5,901 nucleotides of DNA from Patescibacteria group bacterium (GTDB taxonomy: Bacteria; Patescibacteriota; Minisyncoccia; Moranbacterales; UBA1568). Location of the stretch: the NCBI GenBank assembly GCA_030917745.1, contig JAUPUC010000025.1, forward strand, positions 1-5,901. Direction: 5' to 3'. The translations under genes and the position numbers were made by a program. Of this stretch, positions 1 to 5,901 are shown piece by piece. Position 1 is the stretch's first letter. Every line of letters begins with the position of its first letter. Below the pieces are notes generated by a model. It was not told where the DNA came from and searched no databases. It saw nothing but the letters and a program-made list of their open reading frames with translations.

Positions 1-24
1 GCCAAAATTGAAAATCTGAATTAT

Positions 25-594
25 ATGAAATCAGAACTTATTTCATCCGTAAAAAAAGGAGATATACCATCCTATCTTGGCGAGTATTTGTCTGACATTG
101 GAATAGGACATATTGTCGAGCTTCGCGAATATAACCCCCACTACAAAGAGATATTTTCGAGGGAAAGCGAACGAATTGCATCTATTTTCGATCAATTGCC
201 TATCTCGCTTCATCATATTGGAAGCACATCCGTAGAGGGACTGTGTGCAAAACCAATCATCGATATATTACTTACATACCCGGAAACTGTTACATTTGAG
301 AGTGTAAAGAAGGTGCTTGTTGACGCAGGGTATTTTTTTCGTGAAGATCTTTTTCCAGAGCGGACTTATTTTGTTCTTGAGAATGACAAAGGGATTCGTT
401 ATTTTGCAATAACCGTTTATATGAGTGATGATGTAAGAGTTAAAGAACTACTTACCTTTCGAGATAAGTTAAGAGACAATCCATCGATCATGGAGGAATA
501 CATGGAAATAAAACGAAAACTATCGGCAGAAACTACGAATAGACAAGAGTATACGAATCAAAAATCAGAGTTTATTCAGCGGTATTCAAAATGA
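25..594 (+). CDS. GrpB/UPF0157 family protein (nucleotidyltransferase-fold)
   Basis: The 189-residue product matches the GrpB (UPF0157) family in length and pattern. Residues 29-41 hold the entry motif with the 'Y-N-P-H-Y' segment. Residues 64-70 read HIGSTSV, followed by GLCAKPIIDILL (72-83), the family's signature and its presumed nucleotide-binding and acidic active-site region. The C-terminal part keeps the 'L-x-FRDxLR' helix (143-150), then the 'EEYMEIKRKLS' and 'Y-x-x-x-K' pattern that normally closes the family. The family has a nucleotidyltransferase-like fold, but no substrate is established for stand-alone members. One oddity: the strand before the FRD helix usually carries an H-x-H pair and here reads YFAITVYM (126-133), so those histidines are missing. 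The ATG at 25 gives the usual family N-terminus; there is no clear Shine-Dalgarno sequence before it. Its stop is TGA, with a TAG two codons further on (600-602). Family assignment is firm; function is open. Confidence 0.9.
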   Translation: MKSELISSVKKGDIPSYLGEYLSDIGIGHIVELREYNPHYKEIFSRESERIASIFDQLPISLHHIGSTSVEGLCAKPIIDILLTYPETVTFESVKKVLVDAGYFFREDLFPERTYFVLENDKGIRYFAITVYMSDDVRVKELLTFRDKLRDNPSIMEEYMEIKRKLSAETTNRQEYTNQKSEFIQRYSK

Positions 595-891
595 AAGTGA
601 TAGGGTAATTTGTCAGCTGCTTTGTTAGAGTAGTTTTGTTGAATAAAAAACTCATGACTATCTATGGGTCTCAGGCCTGATAGAGTGGTTAAAATAAGTT
701 CTAACTTCGTCCCAGGTTCTCCGCAGATTGAAAATTGCCAACCGAATACAGGCGCCCCGCCCTTCGCGAGGGGCGGGGTCGAGAGTTCGAATCTCTCCCT
801 TTCCGCAATAAGGCCTCGGATTTCTTGAGGATACATCAGTACTTACAAGTATTGCTCTATCTTTTATGCATGTACCTCGCAAGAGAACACG
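595..891. other. Intergenic region without a convincing protein gene
   Basis: This gap separates the GrpB-type gene from the end of the convergent acetyltransferase gene. Reading frames through it on either strand are explained by the stop-poor tRNA-like sequence, whose antisense gives the 'RFELSTP' and 'GEIRTLDP' peptides that commonly result from mis-called tRNA genes. Besides the tRNA 3' portion it holds a weak promoter-like pair (TTGTTA at 622-627, TAAAAA at 644-649, spacing 16). It also holds two copies of the palindrome AGGCCT (673-678 and 811-816) flanking the tRNA-like segment, and a weak 6-bp hairpin with two G.U pairs at 814-830. No U-tract terminator was seen for either converging gene. 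Confidence 0.6.
749..805 (+). tRNA. Serine-type tRNA 3' portion (no 5' half found; fragment or attachment-site remnant)
   Basis: Several tRNA elements follow in the right order. A hairpin at 755-778 (10-bp GC-rich stem, CGCG loop) fits a class II variable arm. A perfect T arm follows: stem GAGAG (781-785), loop TTCGAAT (786-792), stem CTCTC (793-797). The acceptor 3' strand CCTTTCC is at 798-804 and G805 is in the discriminator position, followed by CA rather than a full CCA. A long variable arm with G73 points to serine rather than leucine. The expected 5' acceptor strand (GGAAAGG or near) does not occur upstream. The bases just before the arm give no paired anticodon stem with a T33-containing 7-base loop. 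A D-loop-like GAGTGGTTAA lies at 683-692, but its flanks do not pair as a D stem. I read this as a truncated or remnant tRNA gene. An unusual split or intron-bearing gene is the less likely alternative. Confidence 0.5.
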
Positions 892-1686
892 TTAGGTACT
901 CTCGTATAACGGAATATCCTCTACGGAATCTTTTCCACCAAAACGATCATATACTTTGCCTTTTGTCACACCTGTACGACGCGCATAGCCAGCACCCTCA
1001 AGCTTTTCCCACACACGAAGTGCTTGTGGTGATATTGACGTCTTTGAAACTCGAAAGTCGGTACTTACCAAACGCAGATTCATGAGACGTAACTTTTCGA
1101 TAATCTGTTTGTAAATTTGCAATCCGATTCCTTTGCCCCTTGGGGCATTCTCGTCATACCCAATTTGGATATCGTGTATATACATTTTTCCTTCACTCGC
1201 CGTCCAGACAGAAAAATGCCCAATGTCTTTACCGTTAGCCAGGATGCTTCCTGAAAAACCAAGTTCTGTCTTCTCCCATGTCAGATGTGCTTCAATTGAG
1301 GGTTCTTCATCGGCTCGACCACTTTTTGCTCTCTCCGATATGCCCTGTGACTTTGCATACAAATCTTCAAAAAGCGGTTGTATCCAACGACGATCCACAA
1401 AACCATGATCATCACCTGGACCGAAACGAATAATACTTTCCCCGAATCTATCTGCTATACCACCAAGATGTATGGGGTCATCGAAACTACCCGATTTCCA
1501 AGCGACAATGCAATCATTGAGACATCCCTGAAAAAGATATTTCCCTTCTCGACTGTAGATCTGAATATGTGATTGATGCGTCAGAAGAACCCTCGCCAAA
1601 GATGCCACTCGCTGCGCCTCGCTCGACTTCGGCATCTCTTTCTGTTCATTGTACGACCGTGGAATTTTCGGTGTTTCAAAACCCAT
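892..1686 (-). CDS. GNAT family N-acetyltransferase with unassigned N-terminal region
   Basis: The 264-residue product has a GNAT fold in its second half (about residues 132-236). Such enzymes transfer an acetyl group from acetyl-CoA to an amine. The acetyl-CoA pyrophosphate loop is visible as R-G-K-G-I-G (183-188), preceded by the beta strand MYIHDIQIGY (168-177) and followed by the helix LQIYKQIIEKLR. The closing 'QALRVWEKLEGAGYARR' (221-237) is the usual GNAT motif B helix and strand. The first 130 residues do not resemble a second GNAT domain that I can name; they are polar, contain 'GPGDDHGFVDRRW' (89-101), and look soluble. There is no signal peptide or membrane segment. ATG at 1686 is the first in-frame start after an upstream TGA (revcomp 1696-1698). 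A GGAG lies about 17 bases before it and an AGGAGAGG 27 bases before, both rather far. It lies 49 bases downstream of the helicase gene on the same strand, so the two are probably co-transcribed. The substrate cannot be told from the sequence. Confidence 0.8.
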   Translation of the reverse strand: MGFETPKIPRSYNEQKEMPKSSEAQRVASLARVLLTHQSHIQIYSREGKYLFQGCLNDCIVAWKSGSFDDPIHLGGIADRFGESIIRFGPGDDHGFVDRRWIQPLFEDLYAKSQGISERAKSGRADEEPSIEAHLTWEKTELGFSGSILANGKDIGHFSVWTASEGKMYIHDIQIGYDENAPRGKGIGLQIYKQIIEKLRLMNLRLVSTDFRVSKTSISPQALRVWEKLEGAGYARRTGVTKGKVYDRFGGKDSVEDIPLYEST

Positions 1687-1735
1687 ATGAGCATATCAAT
1701 AATCTCCGACAAGCCTCTCCTTGATGTCATCCGTG

Positions 1736-3961
1736 CTATCCACGGGTAAGCGGAGCGACACCGAGCATCATTTTCTTGACCCCGGCACGCTTGAAGGCAA
1801 TCGTAGCCAGAGTACCGGCCACCGACACGATAAGTCCCGAGCCGAATTGCGGATGCAAGACCATGTCGCCCGGACGGACTTCTCCTACTTGCAGCGGCTT
1901 TTCATTTGATTGATTAACCTCTGGTATCTGCAAAGACTTCTTGGGCATTGCAGTCACTTGGTGACGCACTTGACCATAAGAGGCTCTCTTCTGCATCATT
2001 CCCCCGCCAGCCATTTCTCGCTCTTCAACCAATTCCGGTGGGATTTCCGAGAGAAAACGTGACGGTGGATTGACCTGTGTTGCACCAAAAATCATTCTCT
2101 GTTCGGCGTAAAGAAGATACGCCTTTTCTTTGGCTCGCGTGAGACCGACATACATCAGACGCCGTTCTTCTTCGAGCTCCGTCGAAGAAACCTGACTGCG
2201 TGAGTGTGGAAATACTCCTTCTTCCAGCCCGACGATAAAAACAACCGGAAACTCAAGTCCCTTGGCACTATGCACCGTCATCAACTGAACGCCTTCATGA
2301 CCAAGATCATCTGTATCCGATGCTAGAGAGACTTCTTCCAAAAACTGCGGTATCGCCTCATGAATACTCATGGTATCGTATTTTTTTGCTACCGAAAACA
2401 ATTCTTGAATATTTTCGACCCGCGCCAAAGCTTCTTGCTTCCCTTCTTCTTCAAAACTCTTCATGAGACCGCTTTCGTCCGCTACCTTTTGAAGCAGACG
2501 TGAGAACAAGAGTCCTTCAGTGTGCTCGATATATGCTTTCCAACGAGCAAAAAGGTCTGAGAATAACTGTATCGCCTTAATCTTTCCTTCACGCAACTCA
2601 GAATCATCCGATTTTAAAACACTCGCTATCGAAAGAAAATCGCGTCCGTCGCGTAAGGCGGCTTGTTTCCAGCGCTCGAGTGTCGTATCGCCGATGCCGC
2701 GCGGTGGGACATTAGCTACTCGTTCGAGTGCGAGACTGTCAAAAGGATTAGAGAGGAGTCGAATATAGGCAATCACGTCCTTAACCTCTTTGCGTTGATA
2801 AAATTTCAAACCACCCACCACCCGATAATGCACCGATCGACGCAGCAACATCTCCTCAATCATGCGCGACTGGGCATTGGTTCGATACAGTACCGCAAAA
2901 TCTTTCGGCTGCCGACCCTTCTCAGTTATATCTTTTTCAATAGTCTGAGCCACAAAACGAGCCTCTGCCTCTTCATCCTGAGCGGGACACAAAGTAATAC
3001 GCTCGCCTTCTTTGAGATCGGTCCAGAGCTTCTTACGCCGTTGATTCGCGTTATGGTCAATAATTCCCTGTGCGGCATCCAGTATAATCTGAGTCGAACG
3101 ATAATTCCGATCAAGTGTAATCACGGCTGCTTCAGGATAGTCCTTTTCAAACTCAAGAATATTGCGGATATCTGCCTGTCTCCAGCCATAAATAGACTGG
3201 TAATCATCTCCAATCACAAACACGTTTTTGTGCTTACCAGAAAGAGCGGTCACCAGCCGATACTGCAAAAAGTTCGTATCCTGATACTCATCCACCATGA
3301 CATAATGAAACTGCTCCTGATACCGTTCGCGTATCTCTCTGTGATTTTCAAGTAATTGAACGGTTAGTCGGATCAGATCATCGAAATCAAGCGACTGATT
3401 CTTCTCCAGTGCCGCCTGATACCGTTCATAAAACTTCGCTGCTAACTCCTCGTAATAGCTACCTGCCTGAAGTGTCAACTGCGCTGGGGTGAGAAGCTGA
3501 TTTTTTGCTCGAGAGACCGCTTCCATGAGCGAACGAGGTTTAATTTGCTCCGTGTTCATCTCAAGCTCTTTCATGACCCTCTTCGCGAGTGTCTGCTGAT
3601 CCTGATCATCGAGTACCTGAAAACTTGTACTGTACCCAAGTACTCCGATATCTCGACGAAGAATCCTCGAGCACAAACTATGAAAAGTACCGATATATTG
3701 AGGCATACGAAGCGAGATGCCTGTGTTTTGAGACAACAAGGCTCCGATACGCTCCTTCATCTCGCCAGCCGCTTTGTTGGTAAAGGTTACGGCCAAAATA
3801 TGCTCTGGTCGCACTTGTTTTTCAGCCAAGAGATATGCGATACGGTGAGTCAGTGTTTTCGTTTTTCCTGATCCAGCTCCTGCCAAAATCAATACCGGTC
3901 CTTCGATATGAAGTACCGCTCGCATCTGCTCTTCATTTAAACCTTTTTCCCAAAAACGCAT
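1736..3961 (-). CDS. pcrA: ATP-dependent 3'-5' DNA helicase, PcrA/UvrD type (superfamily 1)
   Basis: The 741-residue length is normal for PcrA/UvrD, and all SF1A helicase motifs are present in order. These are the Q motif LNEEQ (8-12), Walker A AGAGSGKT (27-34), motif Ia VTFTNKAAGEM (58-68), GTFHSL (91-96), motif II VDEYQDT (223-229) and motif III GDDYQSIYGWRQAD (251-264). Motif IV LDRNYRST (283-290), motif V MTVHSAKGLEF (561-571) and motif VI RRLMYVGLTRAKE (600-612) complete the set. The C-terminal tail after about residue 690, 'RPGDMVLHPQFGSG' through 'APLTRG', matches the Tudor-like domain that in PcrA/UvrD contacts RNA polymerase; this favours PcrA/UvrD over Rep. Such enzymes unwind DNA in nucleotide-excision and mismatch repair and clear RNA polymerase and recombinase from DNA. 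The start at ATG 3961 gives the expected N-terminus, and no strong ribosome-binding site precedes it. A good promoter lies about 50 bases upstream. The gene appears intact. Whether to name it pcrA or uvrD is a matter of lineage convention. Confidence 0.97.
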   Translation of the reverse strand: MRFWEKGLNEEQMRAVLHIEGPVLILAGAGSGKTKTLTHRIAYLLAEKQVRPEHILAVTFTNKAAGEMKERIGALLSQNTGISLRMPQYIGTFHSLCSRILRRDIGVLGYSTSFQVLDDQDQQTLAKRVMKELEMNTEQIKPRSLMEAVSRAKNQLLTPAQLTLQAGSYYEELAAKFYERYQAALEKNQSLDFDDLIRLTVQLLENHREIRERYQEQFHYVMVDEYQDTNFLQYRLVTALSGKHKNVFVIGDDYQSIYGWRQADIRNILEFEKDYPEAAVITLDRNYRSTQIILDAAQGIIDHNANQRRKKLWTDLKEGERITLCPAQDEEAEARFVAQTIEKDITEKGRQPKDFAVLYRTNAQSRMIEEMLLRRSVHYRVVGGLKFYQRKEVKDVIAYIRLLSNPFDSLALERVANVPPRGIGDTTLERWKQAALRDGRDFLSIASVLKSDDSELREGKIKAIQLFSDLFARWKAYIEHTEGLLFSRLLQKVADESGLMKSFEEEGKQEALARVENIQELFSVAKKYDTMSIHEAIPQFLEEVSLASDTDDLGHEGVQLMTVHSAKGLEFPVVFIVGLEEGVFPHSRSQVSSTELEEERRLMYVGLTRAKEKAYLLYAEQRMIFGATQVNPPSRFLSEIPPELVEEREMAGGGMMQKRASYGQVRHQVTAMPKKSLQIPEVNQSNEKPLQVGEVRPGDMVLHPQFGSGLIVSVAGTLATIAFKRAGVKKMMLGVAPLTRG

Positions 3962-4009
3962 ATTCTCTGAGTAAAAAACATGCCCTCGTCAACTCTGGGC
4001 ACAAAGTGT

Positions 4010-4038
4010 ATTGTACCAGTACTCACTCAGTCTATCAA
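4010..4038 (-). promoter_or_regulatory. Sigma70-type promoter for the helicase-acetyltransferase unit
   Basis: Read on the reverse strand, TTGATA (4038-4033) and TACAAT (4015-4010) are separated by exactly 17 bases. The bases before the -10 box are TGG, giving an extended -10 (TGnTACAAT). The -35 box matches four of six consensus bases and the -10 five of six. Transcription would start near 4003, leaving a leader of roughly 40 bases before the ATG at 3961. The fit of both boxes, spacing and extended -10 makes this the best promoter in the window; activity is inferred. Confidence 0.6.
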
Positions 4039-4079
4039 TTCGCATTGCTCATACTAAGAATTCCCTCTTTTGCCACTAT

Positions 4080-4109
4080 TTGTCAGCAATACACGATTTC
4101 AGATACACT
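4080..4109 (+). promoter_or_regulatory. Candidate promoter for the UbiA-type gene
   Basis: TTGTCA (4080-4085) and TACACT (4104-4109) are spaced by 18 bases, matching five and four of six consensus positions. A start near 4116 would leave about 50 bases before ATG 4169. It would lie downstream of the alternative boundary if no transcript began earlier, and it still precedes the TTG at 4139. The match is modest, and similar pairs arise by chance in AT-rich spacer. Confidence 0.3.
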
Positions 4110-4168
4110 TTCCATATATCCGACGCTGAGAACTCTCTTTGCACAAAAACGATCTTACTTCTTTTCTC

Positions 4169-5803
4169 ATGTCTATGACACACATCCTTCGTCGTATTAT
4201 CCGCGCCATTGAACAGGAGCCCTTCTCTCTCCCCTTCTTTTGTGTTGCCTTCCTGGCTCTTATCATGTGCCGAATTGGTGTCGAAAGTTTTCTCGGATTT
4301 TTTGCTCCTCAATCACTTTCTTTCCTCTTTTTCGAATTTACGCATACCTTCCTCTTTTTTCTCACCGCCTTTTTCTTGCTCATTCCTGTCATTCAATTTG
4401 CAGGCGCTCGATCGCTCACAAGTGCCGCGCATCTGCTTCTCTTCGGTTTTCTCATTATTCTTACTCCGCCAGTCATCGACACACTCGTCTTTCAAGGAAG
4501 TAATTTTTGGAGTTTTTACAAATTTGATAGTCTTCAGGGTCTTCTGTTGAGATTTTTTACCTTCTTTGGAGATCGTCCGGATATCGGAATTACCTATGGG
4601 GTTCGCGTCGAAGTAGCGTGCGTCACCCTTGGAGTTGGAGTATACGCTTTTCTAGTTTCCCAAAAGTGGTTTCATGCCATCAAGGCAGCCCTTCTTACCT
4701 ATACCGTACTTTTTGTTCTCGGTACTTTTCCCAGCTACCTCACGCTGTTGATTCAGGGATTTTCAAAAGGATTTTTCGCTATTAACGCCTCAGATATAGC
4801 CGGACTCTTCTTATCGCCTTCCGAGCTTTTTTCCCTCGATGCCCCTGATGTAAAAAGTACCCTGAATATCAAGATGAGTCTTTGGTACGCAAGCATACTT
4901 GCTTTTCTTTTCCCGATTTTTGTGTATTCTTCCTTTCGTTCTCTTTTCTGGGCTCTCTTCAACAATGTTCGTTGGCCACAGATATGGTATCATGGCGGGC
5001 TCCTCTTTCTTGGCGGGCTCCTTGCCTGGCATTTCACAGCACCCGTACTCCTCATCAATCATTTTCACATCTTAGCGGTCTTTCTTCTCACGGTAGCCGT
5101 CGGTTGTGCCTGGTTGGCTTCGGTGATTGTCAATGATTGTTTTGATACCAATATTGATATCCATACCAACCGCCACCGCCCACTCATTTCTGGCACCGTT
5201 GACCATTCTCTCTTTATCACGATTGGCTGGCTCTTCTTTTTTGCTTCCATTCTTTTTTCCGCTCTCGTGAGTTTTTCAGCAGCTCTCTTGCTCGCCTTGT
5301 ACCAAGCTCTCGCCTGGATCTATTCCGCACCCCCATTTCGTCTCAAACGAATCCCTGGCGTTGCGACATTCATCGCCAGCGCCGCCGGACTCATAGTCCT
5401 TCTCATCGGCTTTCTGATTATTTCCCCAGAGAACAGTTTTTCTTTCCTCCCCTCTTCACTCCTCTTTTTTCTTTTTATTGCCTACGCAGTCGCGCTTCCA
5501 CTGAAAGATTTTAAAGATATCGAAGGTGACCGAGATGACCATGTCCACACCTTCCCAGTGCTTCTCGGTGCAAAAAATGCCCGCCTTGTTTTTGGGAGTA
5601 TACTCTTCCTTCTTTTTATCTTAAGCGTCTTCGTCCTCCATATTCCGAGAGCGTTCCCATTGGCCATTCTCTTTGGAGGAGCAAGCTTCTTCCTCTTGCA
5701 AGCTGCTCGCAAGCAGCATACCTGGTGTCGCTATGACCGCCTTCCGCTTCTCATCCTTGGTCTCATTACCGGATATGGTCTCTCGCTCCTCTGGTTCATA
5801 TAG
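4169..5803 (+). CDS. UbiA-family prenyltransferase with extra N-terminal multi-pass membrane domain
   Basis: This 544-residue membrane protein is about twice the usual length of the UbiA family. The C-terminal part (about 290-544) is a UbiA prenyltransferase. The first Asp-rich motif is NDCFDTNID (322-330) followed by NRHRPLISG. The YSAPPFRLKR motif is at 385-394, and the second Asp-rich motif DFKDIEGDRDD is at 447-457 followed by FPVLLG. These acidic motifs bind the Mg2+-diphosphate of an isoprenoid donor, which the enzyme attaches to an acceptor within the membrane. About eight hydrophobic segments fit this domain. The first 280 or so residues add about seven further membrane segments (near 21-45, 51-77, 86-107, 146-164, 171-196, 238-256, 274-290) and match nothing I recognise. 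The acceptor, whether quinone precursor, lipid or sugar phosphate, cannot be inferred. ATG 4169 is preferred; a TTG at 4139 would add ten residues (MHKNDLTSFL) and ATG 4175 would remove two. No Shine-Dalgarno sequence is evident. The gene ends in TAG and faces a convergent gene. Confidence 0.85.
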   Translation: MSMTHILRRIIRAIEQEPFSLPFFCVAFLALIMCRIGVESFLGFFAPQSLSFLFFEFTHTFLFFLTAFFLLIPVIQFAGARSLTSAAHLLLFGFLIILTPPVIDTLVFQGSNFWSFYKFDSLQGLLLRFFTFFGDRPDIGITYGVRVEVACVTLGVGVYAFLVSQKWFHAIKAALLTYTVLFVLGTFPSYLTLLIQGFSKGFFAINASDIAGLFLSPSELFSLDAPDVKSTLNIKMSLWYASILAFLFPIFVYSSFRSLFWALFNNVRWPQIWYHGGLLFLGGLLAWHFTAPVLLINHFHILAVFLLTVAVGCAWLASVIVNDCFDTNIDIHTNRHRPLISGTVDHSLFITIGWLFFFASILFSALVSFSAALLLALYQALAWIYSAPPFRLKRIPGVATFIASAAGLIVLLIGFLIISPENSFSFLPSSLLFFLFIAYAVALPLKDFKDIEGDRDDHVHTFPVLLGAKNARLVFGSILFLLFILSVFVLHIPRAFPLAILFGGASFFLLQAARKQHTWCRYDRLPLLILGLITGYGLSLLWFI

Positions 5804-5804
5804 C

Positions 5805-5825
5805 GAAACCAGCCAACATGGTTTT
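5805..5825 (+). terminator. Short hairpin in the convergent gap (weak terminator candidate)
   Basis: AAACCA (5806-5811) pairs with TGGTTT (5819-5824) around a 7-base loop, with a possible G.U extension (5805/5825). It sits two bases after the prenyltransferase stop and overlaps the stop of the convergent gene. A competing 6-bp pairing exists between CTGGTT (5791-5796) and AACCAG (5807-5812). The stem is short and no real U tract follows in either direction, so termination is only a possibility. Confidence 0.3.
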
Positions 5826-5901
5826 ACATTCCCGGAGATGCGTCAATTTCTTTGGCGACAAGATCAGCTAGGGCTCTCCACTGCGCTACGGATAGTTCTT
5901 G
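5824..5901 (-). CDS. C-terminal end of an unidentified protein, running off the right edge
   Basis: On the reverse strand an open frame enters from the window edge and ends at TAA (5826-5824). It encodes 25 residues that include QELSVAQWRALADLVAKEID and end in SPGM. The composition is that of a normal amphipathic helix, and the frame is open to the edge. The position, convergent with the prenyltransferase gene at a spacing of 20 bases, suits a real gene end. The fragment is too short to assign a family, and an open frame of this length can arise by chance. Confidence 0.5.
   Translation of the reverse strand, partial: QELSVAQWRALADLVAKEIDASPGM

Larger units (their letters stand above)
3962..4168. 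promoter_or_regulatory. Divergent intergenic region between the helicase and prenyltransferase genes
   Basis: About 207 bases separate the two divergent starts, if the prenyltransferase gene begins at ATG 4169. The region carries a well-matched leftward promoter and a weaker rightward candidate, listed separately. It contains no credible small gene, no obvious operator palindrome and no riboswitch-like fold that I could recognise. Confidence 0.6.

Noticed and set aside
592..602. UGA recoded as glycine (Gracilibacteria-type code)
   Set aside because: The GrpB-type gene ends TGA AAG TGA TAG and could tolerate read-through. However, the 741-codon helicase and the other long genes contain no in-frame TGA despite many glycines, so the standard code fits.
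798..807. Leucine tRNA or selenocysteine tRNA instead of serine
   Set aside because: A leucine reading ending in A807 would need a longer acceptor than the T-arm position allows. An 8-bp selenocysteine acceptor does not fit the seven bases between T stem and G805.
814..830. Hairpin after the tRNA-like segment as a terminator
   Set aside because: The stem relies on two G.U pairs and no U run follows.
576..882. Reverse-strand open frames of 74-86 codons across 576-882
   Set aside because: They run antisense through the tRNA-like segment and give the 'RFELSTP' and 'GEIRTLDP' peptides typical of mis-called tRNA genes; no protein family fits.
872..899. GTACCT/AGGTAC inverted repeat as terminator of the acetyltransferase gene
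   Set aside because: The 6-bp stem has a 16-base loop, overlaps the stop codon and has no U tract.
735..1085. Forward open frame of 116 codons
   Set aside because: It starts inside the tRNA-like segment and continues antisense through the acetyltransferase gene; its 'GREFES' stretch is the tRNA sense translation.
2663..3355. Forward open frame of 230 codons
   Set aside because: It lies wholly antisense within the helicase gene, whose motifs are complete, and its product has no recognisable family pattern.
1..5901. CRISPR array, insertion sequence, toxin-antitoxin or defence cluster
   Set aside because: No regularly spaced repeats, terminal inverted repeats, transposase or integrase motifs, or small paired genes were found in the window.

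Overview
This is a compact bacterial window of moderate GC content. It has five protein-coding segments and one tRNA-like remnant. All reading frames run on the standard genetic code. The 741-codon helicase has many glycines and none is encoded by TGA, so a recoded UGA=Gly lineage is unlikely. Weak or absent Shine-Dalgarno motifs, short genes and the style of the helicase would fit a small-genome bacterium such as a Candidate Phyla Radiation / Patescibacteria member. That placement is only an impression; nothing in the window fixes the taxon.

Layout, left to right: (1) a forward GrpB/UPF0157-family gene (25-594). (2) A 297-base gap (595-891) with no convincing protein gene. It holds the 3' part of a serine-type tRNA: a long GC-rich variable arm, a perfect T arm, the acceptor 3' strand and a G discriminator. 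No matching 5' half was found, so it looks like a tRNA fragment or attachment-site remnant. (3) A reverse-strand pair, pcrA/uvrD-type helicase (1736-3961) followed 49 bases later by a GNAT acetyltransferase (892-1686), probably co-transcribed. (4) A divergent intergenic region (3962-4168) with a good sigma70-type promoter for the helicase and a weaker candidate for the rightward gene. (5) A forward multi-pass membrane protein (4169-5803) whose C-terminal half is a UbiA-type prenyltransferase with both Asp-rich motifs. Its N-terminal half of about 280 residues is an extra membrane domain I do not recognise. (6) The C-terminal end of a reverse-strand gene (5824 to beyond the right edge), convergent with the prenyltransferase and separated from it by a short hairpin.

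The helicase belongs to DNA repair and transcription-replication conflict handling. The acetyltransferase and GrpB protein have unknown substrates, and the prenyltransferase would work in the membrane on an isoprenoid diphosphate and an unknown acceptor. I see no shared pathway linking them. There is no CRISPR array, insertion sequence or defence cluster. The items most worth a second look are the orphan tRNA 3' half and the extended UbiA protein.
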